Of a stretch of 64,000 nucleotides of DNA, positions 1-6,144 are shown in pieces; within the stretch, counting starts at the first letter, position 1, and the number at the start of each line of letters is the position of its first letter. The DNA is from a virus. The stretch lies in IMG/VR virus record IMGVR_UViG_3300021425_003051, positions 1 through 64,000 of that record, one strand, 5' to 3'. Made by a program: the position numbers and the translations under genes. The notes beneath the pieces were generated by a model, which saw only the letters and a list, made by a program, of their open reading frames with translations, was not told where the DNA came from and did no database searches.

Positions 1-446
1 ATGGTGCTGGTGTCTTTCTTTGTGAAGATGCTAAACAGTTTGAGGATTTGTCGGAACTTATTTCTTCTCTTGAAGCAAAATCTTCTATGATTGTTCAAGA
101 GTATGTAAAAGAATCGGAAGGAAGAGACCTTCGGGTCATTGTTATTGGAGGTAGAGTTGTCGGTGCCATGCAACGTTCCTCTACTGATGGTTCATTTAAA
201 GCCAATATTTCCCGTGGAGGTAAAGGGGAATCATACGATGTGGACGACGAATTGGAAATGCTTAGCATTCAGGTTGCAAAAGTTCTTGATCTTGATATTG
301 CTGGTGTCGATCTATTATTTTCTAGCGATGGATATCGAATTTGTGAAGCAAACTCCTCACCAGGATTTGAGGGATTTGAAAAAGCATTAGGAATTAATGT
401 TCCTCAAAAAGTTTTTGACTATGTTAAACTCAGGTGTGGAGGATAA
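1..446 (+). CDS. RimK-like ATP-grasp ligase, C-terminal part (5' end outside window)
   Basis: The reading frame is open from the first bases, so the gene starts upstream of the window. The visible part matches the C-terminal half of RimK-type ATP-grasp enzymes, which add glutamate or similar residues to protein C-termini or small peptides. It shows a Gly-Ala-Gly-Val loop at the very start, a VQEYVKE segment, GRDLRVIVIGGRVV, the FKANISRGGKG substrate loop, AGVDLL and the metal-binding EANSSPGFEG near the end. RimK-like genes are known in T4-like cyanophages. Their target in phage is not known; modifying host ribosomal protein S6 is only an analogy with bacterial RimK. Confidence 0.85.
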   Translation, partial: GAGVFLCEDAKQFEDLSELISSLEAKSSMIVQEYVKESEGRDLRVIVIGGRVVGAMQRSSTDGSFKANISRGGKGESYDVDDELEMLSIQVAKVLDLDIAGVDLLFSSDGYRICEANSSPGFEGFEKALGINVPQKVFDYVKLRCGG

Positions 447-449
447 TGG

Positions 450-665
450 ATGAATAACTTTGAAATCTTCTTTTACTTCGTTTGCTTTGCTGTTATTGCT
501 GGTGCTGCATTTGCGATGATGTGGTCTAACATTCAATCCATCAATGTGGAGATGAATAAACCCAAACCACGTCATCCAGAGGCACCTGAACCTGGTGATG
601 AAGTCATGTATGTTGACCTCACCAAAGAGAAACTAGAAAGGCTTTACAAAGGAGATGAAAATTGA
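450..665 (+). CDS. Small single-pass membrane protein
   Basis: A 71-aa protein with a hydrophobic segment at about residues 5-23 (IFFYFVCFAVIAGAAFAMMW) followed by a polar, proline-rich tail containing KPKPRHPEAPEPGDEV. This layout predicts an N-terminal membrane anchor with a soluble C-terminal tail. It starts 3 bp after the RimK-like stop, so the two are probably co-transcribed. Its last codons (RLYKGDEN and stop) lie inside the first copy of a 59-bp direct repeat, and an intrinsic terminator follows. Function unknown. Confidence 0.7.
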   Translation: MNNFEIFFYFVCFAVIAGAAFAMMWSNIQSINVEMNKPKPRHPEAPEPGDEVMYVDLTKEKLERLYKGDEN

Positions 666-700
666 TAGACTACGGGGAGTTCATACTCCCCTTTTTTATG
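642..700 (+). repeat. 59-bp direct repeat, copy 1 (gene 3' end + terminator + ATG)
   Basis: This segment and the one at 1271-1329 are the same length and agree at 53 of 59 positions by hand alignment. It covers the last codons of the upstream gene (RLYKGDEN, stop), a hairpin terminator and the ATG after it. The pair brackets a 2OG oxygenase gene. Confidence 0.8.
674..697 (+). terminator. Intrinsic terminator
   Basis: A perfect 7-bp stem GGGGAGT / ACTCCCC with a TCAT loop is followed at once by six T residues. It ends the RimK-like/membrane-protein unit. An ATG directly follows the T-run. Confidence 0.85.
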
Positions 701-1294
701 TTTATACACTGGAAAACTAAAGGGGAATTTAAAAAATCTTTTATTGATGATTGTAAGGAGTATTTGAGATCATTTCCTAAAAGGGACGGAGAGTTTTATA
801 CAACATTTTATGGAGATGCATTTCGTGGTACACCAGTGTATGAAACTTTGAAGGAATTGTATAGTGATATTATTTCTCGTTGTCTTAAAGACCTAGGTTT
901 ATATCATACTTGTGAATATGGTGTAAATATGTGGATGCAAATGTATGATCATACTACCTGTGGTCATGAGGACCATTCCCATTTTGATATGGGATCAGCT
1001 CTGTCTTGGGTACATTTTATCGATGTACCAAAACAAAAATGTTTTTACTTTCTTGATTCGTTTGGGAAGAAACATTACCCCGATCATCAGGGGTCTGGAG
1101 ATTTTATTGTATTTCCTTCTTGGGCATTGCATGGTTGTGATAAAGTGAGTCAACCAGGAGAAAGAATAATTGCCGCTGGCAATCTCCACTTTTCTCGATA
1201 TGTGTATGATGATATAGATTTTTCATCAATTGCATTTGAAAATACTGTCTTGTGGGTGAGGAAAAAAAGACTTTACAAAGAGGATAAAACTTGA
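698..1294 (+). CDS. 2OG-Fe(II) oxygenase-like protein
   Basis: A 198-aa protein of the cyanophage 2OG-Fe(II) oxygenase type. The central region has GHEDHSHFDMG, fitting the first iron-binding His/acid pair, then SWVHFIDVP. The C-terminal half has GSGDFIVFPSWALHG, with the distal His, and PGERIIAAGNL, with the Arg expected to bind 2-oxoglutarate. I start it at the ATG after the terminator T-run because the frame further 5' has only a TTG inside the terminator stem region; no Shine-Dalgarno is visible. The gene is bracketed by a duplicated 3'-end-plus-terminator segment, which suggests it was inserted as a cassette. Substrate unknown. Confidence 0.75.
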   Translation: MFIHWKTKGEFKKSFIDDCKEYLRSFPKRDGEFYTTFYGDAFRGTPVYETLKELYSDIISRCLKDLGLYHTCEYGVNMWMQMYDHTTCGHEDHSHFDMGSALSWVHFIDVPKQKCFYFLDSFGKKHYPDHQGSGDFIVFPSWALHGCDKVSQPGERIIAAGNLHFSRYVYDDIDFSSIAFENTVLWVRKKRLYKEDKT

Positions 1295-1329
1295 TATACT
1301 ACGGAGAGTTCATACTCCCCTTTTTTATG
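1271..1329 (+). repeat. 59-bp direct repeat, copy 2
   Basis: Second copy of the element at 642-700, with six substitutions and no gaps. It encodes the C-terminus of the 2OG oxygenase (RLYKEDKT, stop), which resembles the C-terminus of the upstream membrane protein, then a weakened terminator hairpin and an ATG. Confidence 0.8.
1303..1326 (+). terminator. Intrinsic terminator (weaker copy)
   Basis: Stem GGAGAGT / ACTCCCC with one A.C mismatch and a TCAT loop, followed by six T residues. It is the diverged duplicate of the terminator at 674-697. Confidence 0.65.
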
Positions 1330-1668
1330 AATGGAAATCTAGAACCAGAAGAACATGTTATGGATAATTCTGTGAGTTATCCTGGAAATGTTTTGGGAAA
1401 ACTGGCTCTCGCTCTTGAGAAACTGGGGTGGGAGTATGGTGATGAGGTTGATGTGGAGATTGGTGGAACATCCGTCTCTGGTATTGATGTTGGTGAAGTG
1501 TACAACAAGAAGTGGCAGTCTCCGATTGGCACTCGTAAGTACAACAAAGATGCCTTCATCATCATTAAGAATCAATCTCGCAGAGACCTAACTAAATCAC
1601 AACCCAACCCCGAACTTATCGGACACCACTTTAAACAAGAAAATGACAGAGACACAACCGACAGTTAA
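1327..1668 (+). CDS. Hypothetical protein
   Basis: A 113-aa protein that I do not recognise. It begins at the ATG after the terminator T-run; in-frame ATGs 33 bp further on (MDNSVSY) are alternatives because no clear ribosome-binding site precedes the first. It contains a Leu-rich helix (LGKLALALEKLGWEYG), then a Gly/Val-rich stretch (VDVEIGGTSVSGIDVGE), and ends polar. The 3' end overlaps the next gene by 26 bp. Confidence 0.55.
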   Translation: MNGNLEPEEHVMDNSVSYPGNVLGKLALALEKLGWEYGDEVDVEIGGTSVSGIDVGEVYNKKWQSPIGTRKYNKDAFIIIKNQSRRDLTKSQPNPELIGHHFKQENDRDTTDS

Positions 1669-1939
1669 TCGCAAACTTGCTCAATCCTTCGGAGGTACAG
1701 TAGAGAAAGATATTCCAGATAATGTTGAGTGGATTGATGACGCCTTCTATATCAAGAAAACTCGATTTGGTTTATATACTAGTATTCTGAGGAATCCATT
1801 AGGTCAACATTTTATTACTGGTGCTACTGAAGAAGGTGTAATTACTATGTCTCGTTGGCATCTCAAGTGTTTGCAGGATGGTTCTCTTGATGAGTATACC
1901 CGTGTTGTAAATAGTGGAGTAGTCGGAGGAAAATTATGA
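1643..1939 (+). CDS. Conserved-looking small protein, unknown
   Basis: A 98-aa soluble protein with alternating charged and aromatic residues (VEWIDDAFYIKKTRFGLY) and a C-terminal SRWHLKCLQDGSLDEY. No catalytic motif is visible. Its stop overlaps the glutaredoxin start by 4 bp (ATGA), so the two are probably translationally coupled. Function unknown. Confidence 0.65.
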   Translation: MTETQPTVNRKLAQSFGGTVEKDIPDNVEWIDDAFYIKKTRFGLYTSILRNPLGQHFITGATEEGVITMSRWHLKCLQDGSLDEYTRVVNSGVVGGKL

Positions 1940-2172
1940 CATTCGTAGTGTTTTCTAGAGAAGGATGCCCTGCTTGTAACAAAGTTCAACAGGTATTACA
2001 GCTAGCAGAAGTTGAGCATGTGATATATAAAGTTAACCGAGACTTCACCAGAGAAGAATTCTTACAGAAGTTTGGTGAATCATCAACCTACCCTAAGGTA
2101 GTTATGGATGGTGAAGTTATCGGTGGATGTCAAGAAACAGTTAAGTATCTACGAGAACAGAAATTAGTATAA
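1936..2172 (+). CDS. Glutaredoxin
   Basis: A 78-aa glutaredoxin. The dithiol site CPAC is at residues 11-14 after the first beta strand (TFVVFSREG). The cis-proline loop is TYPKVVMDGEVIGG, with the usual Gly-Gly glutathione-binding turn. Glutaredoxins reduce disulfides with glutathione and can supply electrons to ribonucleotide reductase, a known need of T4-like phages. It overlaps the preceding gene by ATGA and the following one by TAATG. A second, degenerate member of the fold lies at 4481-4720. Confidence 0.93.
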   Translation: MTFVVFSREGCPACNKVQQVLQLAEVEHVIYKVNRDFTREEFLQKFGESSTYPKVVMDGEVIGGCQETVKYLREQKLV

Positions 2173-2525
2173 TGGAAGATAGGGAGATCTACTGGGAAGT
2201 CGAAAGAACTATTGAATATGCTTTTGACCACAAGTTCTTCCTTAACATGTATGAGTATCTGAAACTCAGAAAGACAAAGAAAGTAGATGTAAGAGAGTTT
2301 ATCGAAAGCTCTACAGCAAAAGAGATCATGGATATTATCAATGATCTCGATGAATATATTCAAGGTGGTAATGACAACAATCACAAACAACTAAGAGAAG
2401 CCTATGGTCATCTAGGTAAACCAGAGGCAAGAAAAATAAAAGATTATTTACATGGGATATTGGAAGATGCCAGAAGGTACGAACGAGAAAAACAACCAGG
2501 AAAAAGAAGAAAGTTTTCTAAATAA
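2172..2525 (+). CDS. Hypothetical protein downstream of glutaredoxin
   Basis: A 117-aa, strongly charged and probably helical protein (EDREIYWEVERTIEYAFDHK at the start, a Lys/Arg-rich end). Its ATG overlaps the glutaredoxin stop (TAATG). No motif recognised. The 3' end overlaps the next gene by about 59 bp, which is long for this genome; both frames look coding. Confidence 0.65.
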   Translation: MEDREIYWEVERTIEYAFDHKFFLNMYEYLKLRKTKKVDVREFIESSTAKEIMDIINDLDEYIQGGNDNNHKQLREAYGHLGKPEARKIKDYLHGILEDARRYEREKQPGKRRKFSK

Positions 2526-2703
2526 GCCTGAAGGTGATTCCATTCCCGTCAATCGTGGAGTAGAATTACTACTTAGAAATAGAAGGAGGAAACCAGAACC
2601 ACCAAAGACTTTCCAGATTAAGTTTGGGAACATGGTTTCTTTCCTCAAGAGAGAGATTGTTTTCCACTTTAACTTCTACCTGGACATAAGAAAAAAGAAG
2701 TAA
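2467..2703 (+). CDS. Small basic protein
   Basis: A 78-aa, Lys/Arg/Asn-rich protein with RGVELLLRNRRRKPEPPK in the middle and an aromatic, basic C-terminus (FHFNFYLDIRKKK). I prefer this ATG over one 15 bp upstream because GGAAG sits just before it. Basic charge suggests nucleic-acid binding, but that is inference only. Confidence 0.55.
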   Translation: MPEGTNEKNNQEKEESFLNKPEGDSIPVNRGVELLLRNRRRKPEPPKTFQIKFGNMVSFLKREIVFHFNFYLDIRKKK

Positions 2704-2722
2704 GACCCAAGGAGGGAGGACA

Positions 2723-2944
2723 ATGTTAGCGGTAACCCTGACGTTTTCGGCAATCATTTCAGTTATGTTTCTTCTCGTAGGAGGAGTGATTGGGTATCTA
2801 GTGAAGGAGTATGTGATCGAAAGAAACTCTACTTACATCCCTATGCACCCAGAAATGTTTGATGAGAATGGACAAATCATCCCCGATGAGGTATTGTCTG
2901 TTAGATTTGAAAACAATCTAGAAGACTTTCAAGATGATGAATGA
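2723..2944 (+). CDS. Small membrane protein
   Basis: A 73-aa protein starting with a clear transmembrane segment at residues 2-27 (LAVTLTFSAIISVMFLLVGG), followed by an acidic tail ending NNLEDFQDDE. A strong Shine-Dalgarno (AGGAGGGAGG) precedes the ATG, so high translation is likely. Overall it resembles the other anchor-plus-acidic-tail small proteins of cyanophages. Function unknown. Confidence 0.7.
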   Translation: MLAVTLTFSAIISVMFLLVGGVIGYLVKEYVIERNSTYIPMHPEMFDENGQIIPDEVLSVRFENNLEDFQDDE

Positions 2945-2946
2945 CC

Positions 2947-2975
2947 TTGACTGGTCAAAATAAATAACCTATACT
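2947..2975 (+). promoter_or_regulatory. Sigma70-like promoter
   Basis: TTGACT and TATACT with a 17-bp spacer, 20 bp before the start of the next gene. The spacer also contains AATAAATA, a match to the T4-type late box. Confidence 0.8.
2959..2966 (+). promoter_or_regulatory. Possible late promoter box (AATAAATA) inside a sigma70 spacer
   Basis: AATAAATA fits the cyanophage late consensus NATAAATA. Its position inside another promoter could give early and late expression of the same gene, or may be chance in AT-rich DNA. Confidence 0.35.
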
Positions 2976-2994
2976 GAGTGCAAAACGAATTACA

Positions 2995-3480
2995 ATGGCT
3001 ACATCAACTAAAAAGAAAGCAGTAACAGTTACAAAGAAACTTCCTCCCAATCCTTTTGTTCATGAGATTTTGGAACTTGTTTCCAAACAGAGAACCATCA
3101 ACAAAAAGATTGAAATTTTAAAGGAATATAGAAACGATGCTCTGACTGCTGTCTTGATCTGGAACTTTGATGACAGTGTGATCTCACTCCTCCCACAGGG
3201 TGATGTGCCCTATGAGAGGAATGAGGTCCCTGTAGGGACCGATCACACGTCTTTGAGGAAAGAGTGGAGGAACATGTATCACTTTGTTAAGGGTGGTAAT
3301 GATAGTCTTTCTAAGACCCGCAGAGAGACCATGTTCATTCAGATGTTAGAAGGTCTCCATCCTGAAGAGGCAGACCTGGTGTGTCTAGTCAAGGATAAAG
3401 GACTAACAACCAAGTATAAGATTACAAAACAAGTAGTAGAACAAGCATTTCCAGATATTCGTTGGGGGGATCGAAGTTGA
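2995..3480 (+). CDS. Conserved T4-like phage protein (DUF6433-like)
   Basis: A 161-aa protein. After a Lys/Thr-rich start, it has PPNPFVHEILELVSKQRT, ILKEYRNDALTAVLIWNFDD and ISLLPQGDVPY, which I recall as a conserved family in T4-like phages (I believe DUF6433). The rest is helical and ends VVEQAFPDIRWGDRS. No enzymatic motif is visible. It follows its own promoter and overlaps the next gene by the last base pairs of its stop (TTGA). Role unknown. Confidence 0.75.
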   Translation: MATSTKKKAVTVTKKLPPNPFVHEILELVSKQRTINKKIEILKEYRNDALTAVLIWNFDDSVISLLPQGDVPYERNEVPVGTDHTSLRKEWRNMYHFVKGGNDSLSKTRRETMFIQMLEGLHPEEADLVCLVKDKGLTTKYKITKQVVEQAFPDIRWGDRS

Positions 3481-3734
3481 AGATTACTATCCTACACGAA
3501 GACTGTGATAAGGAACTAGCGAACGATACAACTCTCCCATATACAACCTATCTCGTCGAGTATAGGTTAGACGGAACAGTTCGTTATGATATAGTGAACT
3601 GTAAGAAGATGATTGACATCTTTGATCATTACTGGGATCACTATCGTCACGACTTTATCAACATGACACAAACAGAAGGTAGGTGTAATCCTAAACTCTG
3701 GAATGATCCAAACAAACCTAGTAAAAAGAAATGA
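3477..3734 (+). CDS. Hypothetical protein (TTG start)
   Basis: An 85-aa protein (KITILHEDCDKELANDT near the start). I choose the TTG that overlaps the previous stop as TTGA, because a GGGGGGA Shine-Dalgarno lies just upstream and no ATG is available near the start of the frame. Aromatic residues cluster in the centre (FDHYWDHYRHDF). It overlaps the next gene by ATGA. Function unknown. Confidence 0.65.
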   Translation: MKITILHEDCDKELANDTTLPYTTYLVEYRLDGTVRYDIVNCKKMIDIFDHYWDHYRHDFINMTQTEGRCNPKLWNDPNKPSKKK

Positions 3735-3925
3735 GTAACGGTTTTGATATCAACTTTGAAGGTATAGATATGAATCCTGATCATGTTCAGGATCTTCTTA
3801 AAAAGTACAAGAAGATTAAGAAATATCAGAAGTCTAATCTATTTGCCATCAAAACAATGGATGGAACTGAAGAAATCGTTTCCAAAATGATTGAAGAAGC
3901 CAGTGAGGCAGGATTTGACAGTTGA
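3731..3925 (+). CDS. Small hypothetical protein
   Basis: A 64-aa protein with a Lys-rich helix (QDLLKKYKKIKKYQKSNLF) and an acidic end (EEASEAGFDS). It is coupled to the previous gene by ATGA. Its stop codon overlaps the -35 box of the next promoter. Function unknown. Confidence 0.6.
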   Translation: MSNGFDINFEGIDMNPDHVQDLLKKYKKIKKYQKSNLFAIKTMDGTEEIVSKMIEEASEAGFDS

Positions 3926-3950
3926 CATTCTTGGTAAATAAGAGTATGAT
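3922..3950 (+). promoter_or_regulatory. Sigma70-like promoter
   Basis: A consensus TTGACA and a TATGAT with 17 bp between them, 23 bp before the next start codon. Confidence 0.85.
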
Positions 3951-3973
3951 CCTTAGCATATATTACCCTCATC

Positions 3974-4165
3974 ATGTATAAACCATACTCACCTGAGTGG
4001 CACAGGTACAGATACTTAAAAGAAGCAATTGATAAGTATTTGGATGACTATATTGACAATGAAGTAATTGTTAATGACATTCTGGACATTGTATGTGCCC
4101 GTCAAGAACGAGCACATGCAGAGTATCATAAATTAGAAGACCTCGAATTAAAACTGCGGGACTAA
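3974..4165 (+). CDS. Small hypothetical protein
   Basis: A 63-aa acidic, Tyr-rich helical protein (PYSPEWHRYRYLKEAIDKYL near the start, EDLELKLRD at the end). It is the first gene after a near-consensus promoter, so it is probably expressed early. No motif recognised. Confidence 0.65.
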   Translation: MYKPYSPEWHRYRYLKEAIDKYLDDYIDNEVIVNDILDIVCARQERAHAEYHKLEDLELKLRD

Positions 4166-4166
4166 T

Positions 4167-4481
4167 ATGCTATCTACTCAATACAGACTCCGACTGGAGT
4201 TCATCTGTAAGAAGATCGCTAACAAAGAAGAAGTAAAACTAGAGGATATGATTTGGGCAGAGAAACTTGCCAAACGTCATACCACAGCAAGAGACTGGCT
4301 AAACAAAGCACGTCGTCAAGCTGCCCAAGACATTGAGGAGGGCAGTATTGATGATTTTATGAATAAGATGGGACTAGGAGACCCCGACCCATCTAATTAT
4401 AAAACGGGGTTTAGTGGTGCTGATGAAATTATAGATTGGTTCGCTAGAGATAAACCTGATGACTGGAGACAGAGAGACTAA
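4167..4481 (+). CDS. Hypothetical protein
   Basis: A 104-aa helical protein with many Arg/Lys residues (WAEKLAKRHTTARDWLNKAR) and a C-terminal acidic/Trp-rich part (IIDWFARDKPDDWRQRD). It sits 1 bp after the previous stop and its own stop overlaps the next start. No catalytic motif seen. Function unknown. Confidence 0.65.
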   Translation: MLSTQYRLRLEFICKKIANKEEVKLEDMIWAEKLAKRHTTARDWLNKARRQAAQDIEEGSIDDFMNKMGLGDPDPSNYKTGFSGADEIIDWFARDKPDDWRQRD

Positions 4482-4720
4482 TGAAAGCAATCATCTACAG
4501 TAACAGAAATCAAGAGTGTGAAAGAGCTCAGTCTTTCTTAGAGTCTTGTCATCTTGATGAGACTATTGTTTATTATTTGGACAAGGATTTCACTATTCAA
4601 CAGTTCACAGATGAGTTTGGTGAGGGATCAGAGTTTCCACAGATTGCCATTGGAATTAAACATATTGGTAGTTTGAAAGACACTCTACATTACATGAACG
4701 AGAAGGGAATGTTCATTTAG
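4481..4720 (+). CDS. Glutaredoxin-like protein with degenerate active site
   Basis: A 79-aa protein with the glutaredoxin layout: first strand KAIIYSN, helix, FTDEFGEGSEFPQIAIGIKHIGS including the cis-proline loop, and a final helix. The CxxC of true glutaredoxins is replaced by N-Q-E-C at residues 10-13, so only the C-terminal cysteine remains. It therefore cannot run the normal dithiol cycle; a binding or regulatory role is possible. It shares length and fold pattern with the CPAC glutaredoxin at 1936-2172. Confidence 0.75.
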   Translation: MKAIIYSNRNQECERAQSFLESCHLDETIVYYLDKDFTIQQFTDEFGEGSEFPQIAIGIKHIGSLKDTLHYMNEKGMFI

Positions 4721-4757
4721 TTCGGAGTGTAACAACTTATACACTTTGAACTGAGAC

Positions 4758-4787
4758 TTGACATATATAGTATATGTGGTCTACAAT
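4758..4787 (+). promoter_or_regulatory. Sigma70-like promoter
   Basis: TTGACA and TACAAT with an 18-bp spacer. The likely start of transcription is only about 12 bp before the ATG of the next gene, so the leader is very short. Confidence 0.75.
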
Positions 4788-4805
4788 AGACCTGTCGTTC
4801 ATCCG

Positions 4806-5006
4806 ATGCTATCACTCCTGTTGGCATTGACCTTAGCCCATCATCAAGACGGTTCCCCCTACGGGTGGCACATGTCATGTGAAAGGTTCCTACAAAGACG
4901 AACAGAGATCCAGGCAGATCCAAACCTTGACCTTAGGTCGAAGATGAATCTAATAGGGTATCTTAAGACTAAAGTAGAAGGTAAATGTGAAGGAGTGTAT
5001 ACATAG
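4806..5006 (+). CDS. Small protein with hydrophobic N-terminus
   Basis: A 66-aa protein. Residues 1-10 (MLSLLLALTL) are hydrophobic and could be a short signal or membrane segment. The rest is polar, with DGSPYGWHMSCERF and NLIGYLKTKVEGKCEG giving two cysteines. The start is preceded by GTTCATCC one base before the ATG rather than by a Shine-Dalgarno; the gene at 5042 has the same arrangement. I recall similar small proteins in other cyanophages but no known function. Confidence 0.65.
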   Translation: MLSLLLALTLAHHQDGSPYGWHMSCERFLQRRTEIQADPNLDLRSKMNLIGYLKTKVEGKCEGVYT

Positions 5007-5029
5007 GACGCAAGTAAGTCGCGGAACGG
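5006..5029 (+). repeat. Two-box motif, copy 1 (GGACGCA-N10-GGAACGG)
   Basis: GGACGCA and GGAACGG separated by 10 bases, in the leader of the gene at 5042. The same boxes with the same spacing recur at 5188-5211. Confidence 0.4.
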
Positions 5030-5041
5030 AGCGTTCATCCC

Positions 5042-5203
5042 ATGTTTGAATTATTACTTTACGCTTCTATCAATTGCAAAGATGCTTCTGATATGATCAG
5101 TCGTATCCGAGCAAATGACAGTGTAAATAAAATCATTCAAACCGAGGTGATTGAAACCTTAAAGGAAGCAACACCTGAATGTAAGTGGGACGCACACGAC
5201 TGA
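5042..5203 (+). CDS. Small hypothetical protein
   Basis: A 53-aa protein (starts MFELLLYASINCKDASDM, ends ATPECKWDAHD). Mixed helix, two cysteines, no motif recognised. The start codon has the GTTCATCC-N-ATG context shared with the gene at 4806 and a GGACGCA/GGAACGG box pair upstream. Its 3' end overlaps a second copy of those boxes. Confidence 0.55.
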   Translation: MFELLLYASINCKDASDMISRIRANDSVNKIIQTEVIETLKEATPECKWDAHD

Positions 5204-5211
5204 AGGAACGG
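5188..5211 (+). repeat. Two-box motif, copy 2
   Basis: GGACGCA-N10-GGAACGG, overlapping the stop codon of the upstream gene. It precedes a 58-bp untranslated stretch before the next ATG. Confidence 0.4.
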
Positions 5212-5269
5212 GAAAACGGATCCAGCGCAAGCTGAGAAGGTTAACTTTCCATTCTTTTAGGAGTCAATC

Positions 5270-5434
5270 ATGAACACACTTAATCTCATCAAAAAGCAGA
5301 TCGATAAGGCAGCCGCCCTTCATGACGCACAAATCAACATCACTAAGTATCGTGGTGTAGATTGTAAAGTTCATGAGGTATCTGAGGAAACTCACGGCAC
5401 CTACTGCTATCGTGGTCGTACTTACGTCAAGTGA
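5270..5434 (+). CDS. Small DUF4278-like protein
   Basis: A 54-aa protein with a Lys-rich helix (NLIKKQIDKAAALHDAQ) followed by TKYRGVDCKVHEV and CYRGRTYVK. The repeated YRG motif resembles the cyanobacterial DUF4278 family, whose function is unknown; this is a by-eye similarity. An AGGAG Shine-Dalgarno lies 8 bp upstream. If right, it was probably taken from a cyanobacterial host. Confidence 0.55.
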   Translation: MNTLNLIKKQIDKAAALHDAQINITKYRGVDCKVHEVSEETHGTYCYRGRTYVK

Positions 5435-5438
5435 TATC

Positions 5439-5531
5439 ATGGAAGCAATTCAAGTCGCTGGAATCGTATCCCTTGGGTCTTTTGCTTTTATTTCCTTGAT
5501 CTATAGTGAGTTAAGACTACTGTACAGATAA
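5439..5531 (+). CDS. 30-aa membrane peptide
   Basis: A very short frame encoding one hydrophobic helix (AGIVSLGSFAFISLIYSEL) with a basic end. It lies 4 bp after the previous stop and just before a terminator, so it fits as the last gene of the unit. Tiny membrane peptides are common in cyanophages. Function unknown. Confidence 0.5.
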   Translation: MEAIQVAGIVSLGSFAFISLIYSELRLLYR

Positions 5532-5541
5532 GATAGAAGGA

Positions 5542-5567
5542 GAACCTGCTTGACAGGTTCTTTTTTT
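5542..5567 (+). terminator. Intrinsic terminator
   Basis: Stem GAACCTG / CAGGTTC with a CTTGA loop and seven T residues. It ends the small-gene unit. As with other terminators here, the T-run is followed by ATG. Confidence 0.9.
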
Positions 5568-5598
5568 ATGCCTAAAATAGTATACCTGATGTCATATT

Positions 5599-5760
5599 AT
5601 GGAAAGAGACAAACTCAAACTTATAGTTAGAAACCTCAAACTCCTAGTAGATGCATTAGAATCTGAGGTTTATTCTGATGTCAAGTCTTATACTGATAGA
5701 CTTGAACAGACACTGCCACCACTGGCTGATTATGATGAGGTATTTGAAGATGACGAGTAA
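5599..5760 (+). CDS. Small acidic hypothetical protein
   Basis: A 53-aa protein with a Leu/Lys-rich helix (KLKLIVRNLKLLVDALESEV) and a very acidic end (YDEVFEDDE). First gene after a terminator; the region in front (TATACC, TATTAT) may hold a promoter but no good -35 box is seen. It overlaps the next gene by 11 bp. Confidence 0.6.
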   Translation: MERDKLKLIVRNLKLLVDALESEVYSDVKSYTDRLEQTLPPLADYDEVFEDDE

Positions 5761-5968
5761 TCAGGACTGGAGATACGATGAGAATCGTCTTAAATTGAGA
5801 GCTCAATGTATCAGAACACTTCTTGCAAAATTTGGTACTGTTAAGATTGACGAAGCATCTTATAGTACAAAGAGCATCTATGAATGTGCAGACACTTGGG
5901 TTTCTCAAGGTAATGCATCCACAAGTGGTCTTGTAGCTTATTTCAACGCTTACTTTAATGAAAAATAA
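5750..5968 (+). CDS. Hypothetical protein
   Basis: A 72-aa protein (MTSNQDWRYDENRLKLRAQ at the start). I use the internal ATG overlapping the upstream acidic gene; the frame further 5' runs inside that gene. It ends VAYFNAYFNEK and its stop overlaps the next start as TAATG. No domain recognised. Confidence 0.6.
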   Translation: MTSNQDWRYDENRLKLRAQCIRTLLAKFGTVKIDEASYSTKSIYECADTWVSQGNASTSGLVAYFNAYFNEK

Positions 5969-6144
5969 TGGGCATGTACGAAGATTTAGATACGTTCGAG
6001 AAAGCACTTCAACACTTTGGAACAAGAGTTGAGGTCTATACTTCCATGGAGATGGGTGGTAAGATATCAGCTGAAGATGCCTATCAATTCATCAAAGCAG
6101 AACTAAAGGAACTCAAGAAAGTGAGAAAACAGGAGAGAAAATGA
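5968..6144 (+). CDS. Small hypothetical protein upstream of thyX
   Basis: A 58-aa helical protein with an acidic first half (MYEDLDTFEKALQHFG) and a Lys/Arg-rich end (KELKKVRKQERK). It is tied to both neighbours by overlaps (TAATG and ATGA), so it is probably translated with thyX. Function unknown. Confidence 0.6.
   Translation: MGMYEDLDTFEKALQHFGTRVEVYTSMEMGGKISAEDAYQFIKAELKELKKVRKQERK

Noticed and set aside
662-697. TTG start for the oxygenase frame upstream of 698 (and likewise at 1291)
   Set aside because: That start would put the terminator stem and T-run in the coding region; the sequence is explained better as a terminator.
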